DNA from: Pleomorphomonas sp.
Lineage (GTDB): Bacteria > Pseudomonadota > Alphaproteobacteria > Rhizobiales > Pleomorphomonadaceae
Length of the DNA stretch: 37,340 nucleotides
Direction: 5' to 3'
NCBI GenBank assembly: GCA_030603685.1
Contig: JAUVXG010000023.1
Coordinates: 1-37,340, forward strand
Shown here: in pieces, positions 9,447 to 17,597 of the stretch
Layout of the letters: every line of letters begins with the position of its first letter
How positions within the stretch are numbered: position 1 is the first letter of the stretch
Position numbers and translations under genes: made by a program
Notes under the pieces: model-generated
Database searches by the model: none
The model's input: only the letters and a program-made list of their open reading frames with translations
Told to the model about the DNA's origin: nothing

Positions 9447-10298
9447 TCAGCCGCGCAGCGTGAAAGCGTCTTCGGCGAGACGCTCGACGATCTCGCGCAG
9501 CGCTTTCCTCGACGGACCGGCCGCCGCCACCTGCCGCGACACGTTGGGCAGCGTGCGCTTGGCGGCCACCCGCCCGAAGCGCGATCGGAGGTCGGCCATG
9601 GTGGCGCCCTGCGCGCCAATGCCCGGAGCGAGGATCAGCGAGGTCGGCAGCCGCTCCAGCACCTCATCGGCGTCGTCGAGCGTCGCGCCGACCACCGCGC
9701 CGCAAGGGCCGTTGCCCGTCTTGCCGAGAGCCGTCCGATTGAAGGCAGTGAGATCGTCGGCCAACGCATCGGCCACCGTGCGATCGTCTTCCTGGCGGGC
9801 CGTCTGAAGCTGGATGCCATCGGGGTTCGACGAGCGCACGACGACGAAGAGGCCCGCCCCGTGCTCGACGGCGCGCTTGACCACCGGACTGAGCGAACCC
9901 GACCCCATGTAGGCACCGAGCGTGATGGCATCGACCGGCGTGCCGGCATCCTCGCCGATCCAGGCGCCGGCATAGGCCTCGATGGTGTGGCCGATGTCCA
10001 TCCGCTTGATGTCGGCGATCACCAGCGCATCAGCCGAGCGGGCATGACCGATCACTTCGGCCGCCGACTTGAGGCCCTGCCAGCCGAAGCGCTCGAAGAA
10101 GGCGATCTGCGGCTTGAACACACCGACGATGTCGCCCACCGCCTCGACCATCTCCAGGCCGAAGACGCGCACACCCTCGGCGCTATAGGGCAAGTCCCAC
10201 GCCTTCAGCGTTTCCGGCGCCGGGTCGATGCCGACGGTAAGCGGCGAACGACGGTCGGCGACCGCCTCGAAACGATCGGCGAAGGAAATGACGGACAT
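9447..10298 (-). CDS. pyrF: Orotidine 5'-phosphate decarboxylase (subfamily 2)
   Basis: A 283-residue TIM-barrel enzyme that converts OMP to UMP, the last step of pyrimidine synthesis. The catalytic Asp-Lys-x-x-Asp array is seen as IADIKRMDIGHT. VGIDPAPETLKAW at the N-terminus and LILAPGIGAQGA near the C-terminus (phosphate-gripping loop) point to the longer subfamily 2, not the E. coli type. The ATG at 10298 follows CGGAGAG with good spacing. The frame continues upstream to 10604, but that extension crosses the end of the aldehyde dehydrogenase gene. It is first in a likely pyrF-uup-mscS series. Confidence 0.92.
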   Translation of the reverse strand: MSVISFADRFEAVADRRSPLTVGIDPAPETLKAWDLPYSAEGVRVFGLEMVEAVGDIVGVFKPQIAFFERFGWQGLKSAAEVIGHARSADALVIADIKRMDIGHTIEAYAGAWIGEDAGTPVDAITLGAYMGSGSLSPVVKRAVEHGAGLFVVVRSSNPDGIQLQTARQEDDRTVADALADDLTAFNRTALGKTGNGPCGAVVGATLDDADEVLERLPTSLILAPGIGAQGATMADLRSRFGRVAAKRTLPNVSRQVAAAGPSRKALREIVERLAEDAFTLRG

Positions 10299-10339
10299 GT
10301 CGGCTCTCCGGATTGGGCTTTCGGCAGGCGATATAGCGC

Positions 10340-10393
10340 ATCGCACGGAAAAGTGGGAACCGGTTTTCCGTGAAAGCGCGACCGTCGTGCGAT
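10340..10393. repeat. Nested inverted repeat of the Hyphomicrobiales intergenic type
   Basis: CACGGAAAA (10344-10352) pairs with TTTTCCGTG (10364-10372) around the loop GTGGGAACCGG. An outer pair, ATCGCACG (10340-10347) and CGTGCGAT (10386-10393), shares part of the left arm. From general knowledge, AAAGTGGGAACCGGTTTT hairpins recur between genes in Rhizobium-related genomes. Here it sits just after the aldehyde dehydrogenase stop and could end or stabilise that transcript. Confidence 0.6.
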
Positions 10394-10399
10394 TGACGC

Positions 10400-11803
10400 C
10401 TACACCGGCGCCTGGCGCACGTACCAGCTTTTCGGCCTCGTCAGTCCCTGGAAGCCCAGCGGCGACAACGCGGCGCCGCGTCCGGTGTCCTTGACGCCGG
10501 TCCAGGTCAGCGCCGGATCGAGATAGTCGCAACGGTTGGCGAAGACGGTTCCGGTTTCGAGTTCCTGACCGATCGCCTCGGCGGCGTCGAGATCCTCGGT
10601 CCACAGCGAGCAGGTAAGCCCGTACTTAGAATCGTTCATCAGGGCCACCGCCTCGGCATCGTCCCTGACCTTCATGATGCCGACGGCCGGGCCGAAGGTT
10701 TCCTCGGTCATGAACGCCATCTGGTGGTTGACGGACGTCAGCACCTGAGGCGCGATGTAAGGTGTACCCTCGGCGTCGGCCGGGAACGACTTTGGGTCGA
10801 CATGCGCGACCGCTCCACCGCGCAGCGCCGCCGCGATCTGTTCGCGCACCGTTGCAGCGCCACGTGCGCGTGCCATCGGCCCCAGCGTCACGGCGGGGTC
10901 CGTCGGATTGCCGAGTACGTATTTCTTGGCGAGGTCAACGAGACCGGCGACGAAGTCGTCGTAGACCTTCTCGTGCACATAGACCCGCTCGATGCCGCAG
11001 CAACACTGCCCCGAGTTGAAAAAAGCACCGTCGGCGACATTCTCGATGGCGAAGTCCAGCTTGGCATCGGGCCGAACGTAGGCCGGGTCCTTGCCGCCGA
11101 GCTCCAGATTGACGGCGATGAACGTTCCAACTGCCGCCCGCTCCATGGCCACGCCACCAGCCACGGAACCGGTGAAGGCCACCATGTCGGCCTTGCGAGC
11201 GGCGATGGCCGCCGCCGTCTGGTCGTGGCTGAGCACGATATGCTGGAACACGCCCTCCGGCAGCCCCGCCGCTTCGAAGGCATCCTGAAAGCGCTCGGCG
11301 ACCAGAAGCGTCTGGTCGGAATGCTTCAGCACCACGGTGTTGCCGGCCATCAGCGCCGGCATCACCGAGTTGACGGTGGTGAGATAGGGATAGTTCCAGG
11401 GCGCCACCACGAAGACCACGCCAAGCGGCTCGCGACTGATGTAGCGATGGGCGCCACGCCCACCGAACTCGAGGCCGCTGTCGAGGGGCGCGAGGCTCGC
11501 AGCGGCGATGTTCGCCATGTGGCGCGTGCGCTGCTCGACGCCGTTGAGCTCGTATGGCGTGAAGCGGATCGGTCGCCCCATCTGCCAGGTCAGTTCCTCG
11601 GCGATGCGCGGCCGCATGGCCAGCATGGCATCGAGCGCCTTCAGGCAATAATCGATGCGCGTCTCGAGCGGCAGCCGCGCCCATCCCTTCTGGGCGTCGC
11701 GAGCGAGCCGGAACACGCGGTTCATCTCGGCTTCCGTGGCGATCGGCCGTTCGGCATAGACCGAACCGTCCACAGGCGAGACGAGCGTCATGACGTCGGA
11801 CAT
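10400..11803 (-). CDS. NAD(P)-dependent aldehyde dehydrogenase
   Basis: A 467-residue member of the ALDH superfamily that oxidises an aldehyde to its acid. Visible features are the cofactor-site segment VVAPWNYPYLTTVNSVMPAL with VVLKHSDQT, the nucleotide loop FTGSVAGGVAM, the general base region NLELGGKDP, and the nucleophile segment FNSGQCCCGIERV with three consecutive Cys. The catalytic Cys is expected to be in that run. ETFGPAVGIMKV follows near the C-terminus. It lies 154 bases downstream of an ethanolamine-type permease on the same strand, which suggests oxidation of an amine-derived aldehyde, but succinate semialdehyde or a similar substrate cannot be excluded. Confidence 0.87.
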   Translation of the reverse strand: MSDVMTLVSPVDGSVYAERPIATEAEMNRVFRLARDAQKGWARLPLETRIDYCLKALDAMLAMRPRIAEELTWQMGRPIRFTPYELNGVEQRTRHMANIAAASLAPLDSGLEFGGRGAHRYISREPLGVVFVVAPWNYPYLTTVNSVMPALMAGNTVVLKHSDQTLLVAERFQDAFEAAGLPEGVFQHIVLSHDQTAAAIAARKADMVAFTGSVAGGVAMERAAVGTFIAVNLELGGKDPAYVRPDAKLDFAIENVADGAFFNSGQCCCGIERVYVHEKVYDDFVAGLVDLAKKYVLGNPTDPAVTLGPMARARGAATVREQIAAALRGGAVAHVDPKSFPADAEGTPYIAPQVLTSVNHQMAFMTEETFGPAVGIMKVRDDAEAVALMNDSKYGLTCSLWTEDLDAAEAIGQELETGTVFANRCDYLDPALTWTGVKDTGRGAALSPLGFQGLTRPKSWYVRQAPV

Positions 11804-11909
11804 GAGAAGCGCTCCATTGGTTCCGGACCGACAGCAGGATGCAGGCCCTGGGAGCGCCTATCTCTGCATGCCCGCGCCCGGCGATCAAGGGACAGCTCCG
11901 ATAACGCAA

Positions 11910-11933
11910 CGGGGCGCCGAAGAGGGCGCCCCG
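11910..11933 (-). terminator. GC-rich hairpin between permease and aldehyde dehydrogenase
   Basis: CGGGGCGCC (11910-11918) and GGCGCCCCG (11925-11933) form a perfect 9-bp stem with a 6-base loop, 25 bases past the permease stop. On the minus strand only a TTGCGTTAT stretch follows, so it may be a partial terminator or mRNA-stabilising hairpin. Confidence 0.45.
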
Positions 11934-11957
11934 CAGTCATTGTCGTGCCATGAAGGC

Positions 11958-13475
11958 TCACTCCGCCGGAGCCGGCTCCTCGACGACGGCGCCACCGGCA
12001 TGGGCGATGGCAAACTCTTCTTCCGGCGACAGGATCAGCTTGTGACGCCCGATCACCGCGAAATAGGCGATCGCAACCGCAAACCACACCGCTACCCAGA
12101 GCACGCCCTTGGAGAAGTTGGGGTCCTGCACCTGATAATAGAGGGTGACCACGGCAATGACGATCGTCAGCGCGGCGCCGGGAATGCCGAGCGGGCTCTT
12201 GTAGGGGCGCTCGATGTCCGGCTGGTTGATCCTCAGCATGATGAAGGAAATGGCCTGCATGATGTAGGAGAACATGGCGCCGAACACCGCCATGTTGAGC
12301 AGCACCGAACCGATCGCCGCTCCGCCCTCGGAGGCGCCGAGCGCGAACCAGATGACCATCATGACCAGCAGACCGGCGATGGAGCCGGTGACCATGGCGA
12401 CGTGCGGGGTTTTGTACCTGGCGTGGGTGAGCGACAAGGCGGTCGGGAAATAGCCGGCCCGAGACAGCGAGTAGACCTGCCGGCCCTGCGCGTAGAGGAT
12501 GGTATGGAACGAGGCGATCAGGCCGGTCAGCGCCACGATGCCGAGCACGACCACGCCGCCGTCGCCGTAGACCGCACGGAATCCGTCGAGCAGCGGTTCG
12601 AGCGAGGAGCCGAGGTGGAAGGCGCCGACACCGGCCACGGCCGGGTTGAGCAGCACGATCATGAAGGCCGAGAGAATGAGCGTGGAAATGCCGAGGATGA
12701 TGCCCTTGGGCATGTCGCGCTTGGGATCGACCGATTCCTCGGCGGCCAGCGGCAGCTGCTCGATGGCAAGGAACAGCCAGACGGCGAAGGGCAACGTGGC
12801 GAGAACGCCGGAGAAGCCGAACGGGAACCACTCGCCGCCGCCTTCCGGCAGCTCGATGGCGGCGCCGTCCGGCCCGACGCCGATGTTGAGCGCCCAGCGC
12901 GAAAAATCCATGTTCGGGATGGCGCTCACCCAGAAGAACACCAGGACCGCCAGCGACAGCACCGTCACCACCAGCGTCACCTTGAAGGACAGTTCGAGAC
13001 CGAACACGTTGAGGCCGAGGAAGATCGCATAGAAAACGATCCAGACGAGCGGCGAATAGGCAGCGTCGAGGCCGAGAATGGAGTTCACATAGGCAGTGAT
13101 GAAGGTGACGATCACCGCCGGTGTGATGACATACTCGACATTCTCGCAAAGGCCGGTGATGAAACCGCCCCACGGCCCCATGGCCGTGCGGGCGAAGGAA
13201 TAGGCGGCGCCGGTATGCGGCAGCGCCGGGCTCATCTCGGCGATCGAGAAGGTCAGGCCAAGGTACATGACGGCGATGATGGCGCCGGCGGCCAGCATGC
13301 CGCCCCAGCCGCCGGTGGCAAAACCGAAGTTCCAGCCCGAGAAATGGCCGGAAATCACGGCGCCGACGCCCAGCGCCCAGAGCGACCAGATGCCGGCATA
13401 GCGCGACAGGTGTCGCTGCTCGAAATAGCTCGCGTCAGCCTTCTTGTAGCTGACGCTTCCTTCAGACGTGGACAT
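11958..13475 (-). CDS. eat: APC family permease, ethanolamine-permease type
   Basis: A 505-residue inner-membrane transporter with about twelve helices. The N-terminus after a polar stretch (GIWSLWALGVGAVISGHFSG) and the segments AEMSPALPHTGAAYSFARTA and LCENVEYVITPAV match the ethanolamine permease branch of the amino acid/polyamine/organocation family. The region with FLAIEQLPLAAEESVDPKRDMPKG is the conserved loop after helix 6. The C-terminus is acidic and Pro-rich. It should take up ethanolamine or a related amine; amino acids are the alternative. The downstream aldehyde dehydrogenase fits amine breakdown, but the B12-dependent ethanolamine ammonia-lyase (eutBC) is not in this window. Confidence 0.8.
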   Translation of the reverse strand: MSTSEGSVSYKKADASYFEQRHLSRYAGIWSLWALGVGAVISGHFSGWNFGFATGGWGGMLAAGAIIAVMYLGLTFSIAEMSPALPHTGAAYSFARTAMGPWGGFITGLCENVEYVITPAVIVTFITAYVNSILGLDAAYSPLVWIVFYAIFLGLNVFGLELSFKVTLVVTVLSLAVLVFFWVSAIPNMDFSRWALNIGVGPDGAAIELPEGGGEWFPFGFSGVLATLPFAVWLFLAIEQLPLAAEESVDPKRDMPKGIILGISTLILSAFMIVLLNPAVAGVGAFHLGSSLEPLLDGFRAVYGDGGVVVLGIVALTGLIASFHTILYAQGRQVYSLSRAGYFPTALSLTHARYKTPHVAMVTGSIAGLLVMMVIWFALGASEGGAAIGSVLLNMAVFGAMFSYIMQAISFIMLRINQPDIERPYKSPLGIPGAALTIVIAVVTLYYQVQDPNFSKGVLWVAVWFAVAIAYFAVIGRHKLILSPEEEFAIAHAGGAVVEEPAPAE

Positions 13476-13695
13476 TGAGTTCCCCTTTTCTTTTTCAGTG
13501 GCCCCACGCGCGGCACAACCTCAAGGCCGGTGCCCGTTCCCCGCCGAAGCGGGTCCCTGCGAACGGCAAGCGCGGAAGCTGAGGTTCTCTTTGCAAGGAT
13601 CATGCTACTTTTGGCCAATAGCCGGTCGGTCTCCGCTTGCGCAAGAGCCACCCTGCGGCTAGCCGATAGCTTTGAGGGAACCCAAGGAGCAGCCC

Positions 13696-14208
13696 ATGGC
13701 ACCTATCATCTTCGTCCTGGGCGGCGCCCGTTCCGGCAAGAGCCGCTTCGCCGAACAGCGGACACGCGCTTTTGCCGCGAGTGAGAACGTCTACATAGCC
13801 ACCGCCGAATGCCGCGACGAGGAGATGAAAAAGCGAATCGCCCTCCACCGAGAGCGGCGAGGCGCCGACTGGCGGACGATCGAGGCGCCGCACCGGCTAT
13901 CCGAGACCCTATCCGCGGAAGCGAGGAGTGACCGGGCAATCCTCGTCGACTGCCTGACGCTCTGGCTGACCAACCGTTTGCTTGCCGACGCCGACCTTCA
14001 GGCCGAGGGCGACGGCCTTGCGACCGTACTCGGCGCGATCTCGGGACCGGTCGTCCTGGTATCGAACGAAGTCGGGTTGTCCATCGTCCCGGAGAACGCG
14101 CTCGCCCGTCGCTTCCGAGACGAAGCCGGTCGACTCAATCAGGCAATCGCCGCCGTAGCCGATGAAGCCTGGTTCGTTGCCGCCGGTCTGCCGCTGAGGC
14201 TGAAGTGA
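13696..14208 (+). CDS. cobU: Adenosylcobinamide kinase / adenosylcobinamide-phosphate guanylyltransferase
   Basis: A 170-residue bifunctional enzyme of late cobalamin synthesis (called CobP in the aerobic pathway). It phosphorylates adenosylcobinamide and then transfers GMP to it. The P-loop GGARSGKS is at residues ~8-15, followed by the expected FAEQR. VDCLTLWLTN in the middle and VSNEVGLSIVPENALARRF with RDEAGRLNQ near the C-terminus are family signatures. ATG 13696 follows AAGGAGC with good spacing. It is transcribed away from the permease gene; no other cobalamin gene is next to it here. Length is normal for the family. Confidence 0.92.
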   Translation: MAPIIFVLGGARSGKSRFAEQRTRAFAASENVYIATAECRDEEMKKRIALHRERRGADWRTIEAPHRLSETLSAEARSDRAILVDCLTLWLTNRLLADADLQAEGDGLATVLGAISGPVVLVSNEVGLSIVPENALARRFRDEAGRLNQAIAAVADEAWFVAAGLPLRLK

Positions 14209-14600
14209 TCCGAACGGCTGAGCGTCTGACGACACAGTGCATCAGACCAACGGGGCGATTTGCTCGCAGGCAAGTGTGATATAAGTTTAATCAAAATTAA
14301 CTATGACGAGGATGCAAAGGCCTGGGGAGTCACGGCCATCATGCATGATTTTGGGACATTGATGACGATTTCCATATGGCATGCGGCTTGCAGCCGGGTT
14401 TTTGTGGCCTGCGCTGACGCTGAGCTTTGCGCTGGTTGCATGGGCTTCCCGCTTTTCAGGCAGGCGACTCGGCTTGCGGGATTAGGGGAAATCCACTAGT
14501 TTGGTAAATGTTTTGTTATCTCGGAGTGATCGTTGCGGCTGTTTGAGCCGGACCTTTTCCGAAGTTTTTTGAAGTTGATTTTTGCCTTTTGGGGGATGTA
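14209..14600. other. 392-base gap upstream of the sugar transferase gene
   Basis: No convincing gene. The DNA is richer in A and T than its surroundings. It holds a perfect 12-bp palindrome, ATCATGCATGAT, at 14338-14349, and T-rich runs close to the next start. It probably carries the regulated promoter and a long leader of the exopolysaccharide gene. Confidence 0.5.
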
Positions 14601-15440
14601 ATGCGTCTAACGGACCTTACCCAGGATTTTTCCAAGGGCGGCGCCGAGAGTTCGTCGGGATTGCGCGAACTGACGCCTGCCGAAGGCGGATATTCCGCTC
14701 GCCATACGGCTTCCGCCAGCAAGGTACGCGTCACCTCAACGTCGGCCTTTTCGGCCGGTCAGGCGATGGCGTTGGCTTCCTTCGGCGGGGCCACTCTCGA
14801 TCAAGAGGAAGTTGATAGTCAGGTTAACTGGCGGCCCGCGCATCTCGTCGCCAAGCGGCTGGTCGACGTTGTGGGGGCCGCTTTCGGCCTGCTCCTGCTG
14901 TCTCCGCTTCTGATCGCGGTCGCCGCGATCATCAAGCTCACCAGCGCCGGGCCGGTATTCTTCCGCCAGGAGAGAACGGGACTCGGCAACAAGCCCTTCC
15001 AGATTCTCAAGTTCCGGTCGATGTACACCGATCGCTGCGATCTTTCGGGCGTCGCCCAGACGGTTGCCGACGATCCCCGTGTAACGCCGATCGGCCGCAT
15101 CATTCGCAAGACCAACATTGATGAGCTACCGCAGCTCATCAACGTCCTGTTGGGCGACATGTCGCTGGTCGGCCCCCGCCCGCACGTCCCGGGCATGCTG
15201 GCCGCCGGCGTCCGCTACGAGGAACTCGTGATCGGCTACGAGCGTCGGCACGCCATGCGCCCCGGCATCACCGGGCTTGCCCAGGCCAATGGCTTGCGCG
15301 GCCCGACCACCGAGGTGGAACCGTCGGTGATGCGAGTGGTGCGCGACATCGAGTATATTCGCAACTTCTCGATCTGGCTGGACATCCGCATCCTCTTCCG
15401 CACCGTGATCAACGAAATCCTGCGCGGCAAGGGTTTCTGA
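14601..15440 (+). CDS. Undecaprenyl-phosphate sugar phosphotransferase, ExoY-like
   Basis: A 279-residue monotopic phosphoglycosyl transferase that moves a sugar-1-phosphate to undecaprenyl phosphate, the first step of exopolysaccharide repeat-unit assembly. A low-complexity Ser/Ala-rich N-terminal stretch of ~75 residues precedes KRLVDVVGAAFGLLLLSPLL, the re-entrant membrane helix. The catalytic core follows: GPVFFRQERTGLGNKPFQIL, KFRSMYTD, then TNIDELPQLINVLLGDMS with the catalytic Asp-Glu pair, and LVGPRPHVPGM. ATG 14601 follows GGGGGA; a TTG at 14589 is a weaker choice. It lacks the N-terminal five-helix part of WbaP-type proteins. The ExoP-like gene nearby fits the same pathway. Confidence 0.88.
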   Translation: MRLTDLTQDFSKGGAESSSGLRELTPAEGGYSARHTASASKVRVTSTSAFSAGQAMALASFGGATLDQEEVDSQVNWRPAHLVAKRLVDVVGAAFGLLLLSPLLIAVAAIIKLTSAGPVFFRQERTGLGNKPFQILKFRSMYTDRCDLSGVAQTVADDPRVTPIGRIIRKTNIDELPQLINVLLGDMSLVGPRPHVPGMLAAGVRYEELVIGYERRHAMRPGITGLAQANGLRGPTTEVEPSVMRVVRDIEYIRNFSIWLDIRILFRTVINEILRGKGF

Positions 15441-15526
15441 GCTACCGCCCGACATGCGAACGCCCCGCCACCTTTTCGGCGACGAGGCGTGAAATCGAGG
15501 CAGGCAGCCGTGCCGTACCGGCAACC

Positions 15527-16132
15527 TTACAGACGCACCCACATGCGCGGGTTGTCCGGCGACTGCATCGATATGAACTTGTAACCGGTGGCGCTCCAGG
15601 GCTTGACCAGCGAGTTGAGGTTATCCAGCACGAAGTCGCCGCGGTCGGTACGCACCATCAGCACCGCGTGCGACTCGCCCCGCCGGGTCACAACGTTCGT
15701 CATCAACAGCGACGAACTCGGAAACCCCTTGCGCAGCAGCGCGGCCCGCTTTGTCAGCGCGTAATCCTCGCAGTCACCTGAAGACCCGCCGATTTTCCAA
15801 ACGTCGGTGCTGCCGGACTCGGCTTTCGGCCGGATCGCGCCGTTGACTTGACGATTGATGCGGTCAATCAATGAGAGCGTTTCAATGGTCATCCGCACGT
15901 TGCCGGACGACGTCCCCACATTGCGCGCCCGCTGAACCTTGCAGGCGGACGGAATGGTTGCGCACATCACATAGAAGCCGGACGGACCAAGTGTGGGGCC
16001 CTTGGCATTGACCTTTCCGGCAACAGGCAAATCCAGGCTCTGCTTAGGAACATTCAGGAAGCCGGCCGAGGCCACCTGAGGAAAGAGCCCCACGACAGCG
16101 GAAACAACCAGCGTCCGGATCAACTTGTTCAT
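15527..16132 (-). CDS. Secreted transglutaminase-like cysteine proteinase (BTLCP, DUF920)
   Basis: A 201-residue protein with a signal peptide (MNKLIRTLVVSAVVGLFPQ, cleavage near ASA/GF). The Cys of the catalytic triad is in GSSGDCEDYALTKRAALLRK; the His is in ESHAVLMVRTDRGDFVLDNL, followed by the Asp. These are marks of the bacterial transglutaminase-like cysteine proteinase family, which is related to the LapG periplasmic protease. The target is unknown. ATG 16132 is preferred over an upstream ATG at 16150 because GGAG lies nine bases before it. The gene faces the sugar transferase gene and sits between two exopolysaccharide genes, so a role in cell-surface or biofilm control is possible but inferred. 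Confidence 0.85.
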   Translation of the reverse strand: MNKLIRTLVVSAVVGLFPQVASAGFLNVPKQSLDLPVAGKVNAKGPTLGPSGFYVMCATIPSACKVQRARNVGTSSGNVRMTIETLSLIDRINRQVNGAIRPKAESGSTDVWKIGGSSGDCEDYALTKRAALLRKGFPSSSLLMTNVVTRRGESHAVLMVRTDRGDFVLDNLNSLVKPWSATGYKFISMQSPDNPRMWVRL

Positions 16133-16568
16133 GTCAACAAACTCCGCCAAGTCTTAAGTGGGGCCAGTTGACCATATTTCTTTTGAGATTCTGTTAGTCA
16201 GCGTGGACAACGAATTCGTAGGACCAAGCGGAGAACTCGAAACAAATACAATTCAATTTTTAAGTAAATCACCGGCTCCGACGTTAACCACATCCTGAAG
16301 TCGGAGCGGGCCAGCGGCGTCCGATAAGACAAGAAAATCGAGGAATCATGCGCTGAGCTGACCGGAGAGAATCCCCGGATTTCCCTGCATTTCCAAGGCA
16401 AAATCTCGTCCGGCAGTGCGCCCTGGCACCAAATCAGGAAAAACACGCAGAAGACAGAAAACTCCCCTTGCACGCGCTCAACTACTTAATGTAAACTATC
16501 TGAAAATGTGGCGGCAGGTGGGAGCATCGGCGCTCCAATTTGATGCAACTTTATAGGAGACAATCGAT
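16133..16568. other. 436-base divergent intergenic region
   Basis: It separates the BTLCP gene (minus) from the small secreted protein gene (plus). Parts are AT-rich. GCTCCGAC (16275-16282) and GTCGGAGC (16300-16307) form an inverted repeat with a 17-base spacer, in a suitable place for an operator or hairpin. No convincing gene was seen; the frame at 16198-16473 has no family features. Confidence 0.45.
16468..16497 (+). promoter_or_regulatory. Possible sigma-70 type promoter for the small secreted protein
   Basis: TTGCAC (16468-16473) and TAAACT (16492-16497) are 18 bases apart and end about 70 bases before the ATG at 16569. It is a sequence match only and no start site is known. Confidence 0.3.
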
Positions 16569-16970
16569 ATGACCAGACTTTTCCTTTCCGCCTCGCTTGG
16601 CGCCGCGATGGCTTTGTCGTCAGTTGCGAGCGGCTTTGCCGCCACCACGGCGACCGGCCTGATCAGCGAGCTCCAGGGCACCGGCGTCGATACCGCTTAC
16701 GTGACGGCCGCGCAGGGCGCTTGCGCATCCGGTAGCGCCTCCCAGTGCATTCTGGCGCTTCAGGCGCTGTTGAATGCCCTCCCGGCCAACGTGCCCGCCA
16801 GCGTGGTGGCCGAAGTGACGGAGTATGTGACGACGACCGCCGGTAGCCGCGCGGATGTCGTGGCGAGCCCCCAGTTGGTCAGCCTCAACAACACGCTCAA
16901 CTCGCTCGGCGCCTCTCAGGTCACGGGCTCCGTGACCCCGGATGACAGCCCGGCCAGCCCCGGCGCCTGA
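16569..16970 (+). CDS. Small secreted protein of unknown family
   Basis: A 133-residue protein starting at ATG 16569 behind ATAGGAGAC. It has a clear signal peptide (MTRLFLSASLGAAMALSSVA, cleavage near GFA/AT). The mature chain of ~109 residues is rich in Ala, Ser, Thr and Val, has only two cysteines eight residues apart (C52 and C60, possibly a disulfide), and ends in a Ser/Pro/Asp tail. The middle is probably helical (ILALQALLNALPANVPASVV). I do not recognise the family. The gene stands alone, with its own possible promoter and a strong terminator, between exopolysaccharide genes, so it is likely a separately expressed periplasmic or exported protein. Good start, signal peptide and terminator argue it is real. 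Confidence 0.75.
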   Translation: MTRLFLSASLGAAMALSSVASGFAATTATGLISELQGTGVDTAYVTAAQGACASGSASQCILALQALLNALPANVPASVVAEVTEYVTTTAGSRADVVASPQLVSLNNTLNSLGASQVTGSVTPDDSPASPGA

Positions 16971-17012
16971 TTGAGTTTGCCGCTGCGAGAACAGGGCACA
17001 CATGCCATCTCG

Positions 17013-17050
17013 AAAACCGTGGCTCTCGAAACACAGAGCCACGGTTTTTT
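17013..17050 (+). terminator. Strong intrinsic terminator
   Basis: A 14-bp perfect stem (17013-17026 with 17035-17048) and an 8-base loop end in a TTTTTT run at 17045-17050. The AAAA at the left foot would also serve transcripts on the other strand. It lies 43 bases after the small secreted protein stop. Confidence 0.9.
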
Positions 17051-17255
17051 GTATGAACCCGTTGGTTGTGGGTTGGTGCTGAGTTTGTCATGGGCAAAGG
17101 TGCCCTTCATTCAGGGGTGAACCTTGTTAGTATGGGACTAAATTTCGCGTACTCCTCGCACGACAGCGCCGCATTTCGCTCGGTATAGCTTGGTCGGCGG
17201 CCTGATTTCGGTCATAGTGATCGCGCGTGAGTAGATTCAAGGAAGTTTTCTCCAA

Positions 17256-17510
17256 ATGGATTCATCCGAGTTCGATGTTCGCAACGCAATTGGTCTCGTC
17301 CGACGCCAGATTTGGCTCATTCTTTCAACTGTTCTGATTATCGTCGGTTTGGCAGCCGTCTATGTTTTCCTGCAGACACCGACCTACACCGCCTCGACAT
17401 TGATCCTGGTCGATCCTCGGCAGAAGAACGCCCTCGACCCGGAAAGCCAGATGTCGCTTCTGACCACCGACAACGCACGGGTTGAAATCGAAGTCGAGAT
17501 TCTGAAATAG
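17256..17510 (+). pseudogene. ExoP-like Wzz/BY-kinase gene, N-terminal fragment ended by in-frame TAG
   Basis: The 84 residues from ATG 17256 are the start of a polysaccharide co-polymerase: a short cytoplasmic tail, a membrane helix (IWLILSTVLIIVGLAAVYVF), then TASTLILVDPRQKNAL of the Wzz domain and VEIEVEILK. In homologues this last segment runs on into a Ser/Arg-containing stretch and a conserved helix. Here a TAG codon (17508-17510) interrupts it, and the same frame continues at once with PSTQIEAISRLGLVKDPEFG and stays open to 19412. One base change (for example TCG to TAG) explains the break. Together the two parts give about 718 codons, normal for the family. A sequencing error, a nonsense mutation or amber readthrough are the choices. 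Confidence 0.85.
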
Positions 17511-17597
17511 CCGTCGACCCAGATCGAAGCGATTTCACGCCTTGGCCTGGTCAAGGATCCCGAGTTCGGCGTCAGGCTGAGTACCGTCGACCGCTTG

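Noticed and set aside
13476-13695. Cobalamin riboswitch between the ethanolamine-type permease and cobU
   Set aside because: Expected from context, but the conserved GCCACTG core and a clear B12 box are absent; only a loose GCCACCCTG near 13647 was seen.
14260-14499. 79-codon open frame in the gap before the sugar transferase gene
   Set aside because: No ribosome-binding site, odd composition and no recognisable domain.
16198-16473. 91-codon open frame on the minus strand in the gap before the small secreted protein
   Set aside because: Composition unlike a protein of this genome and no start signal; lies in a likely promoter region.
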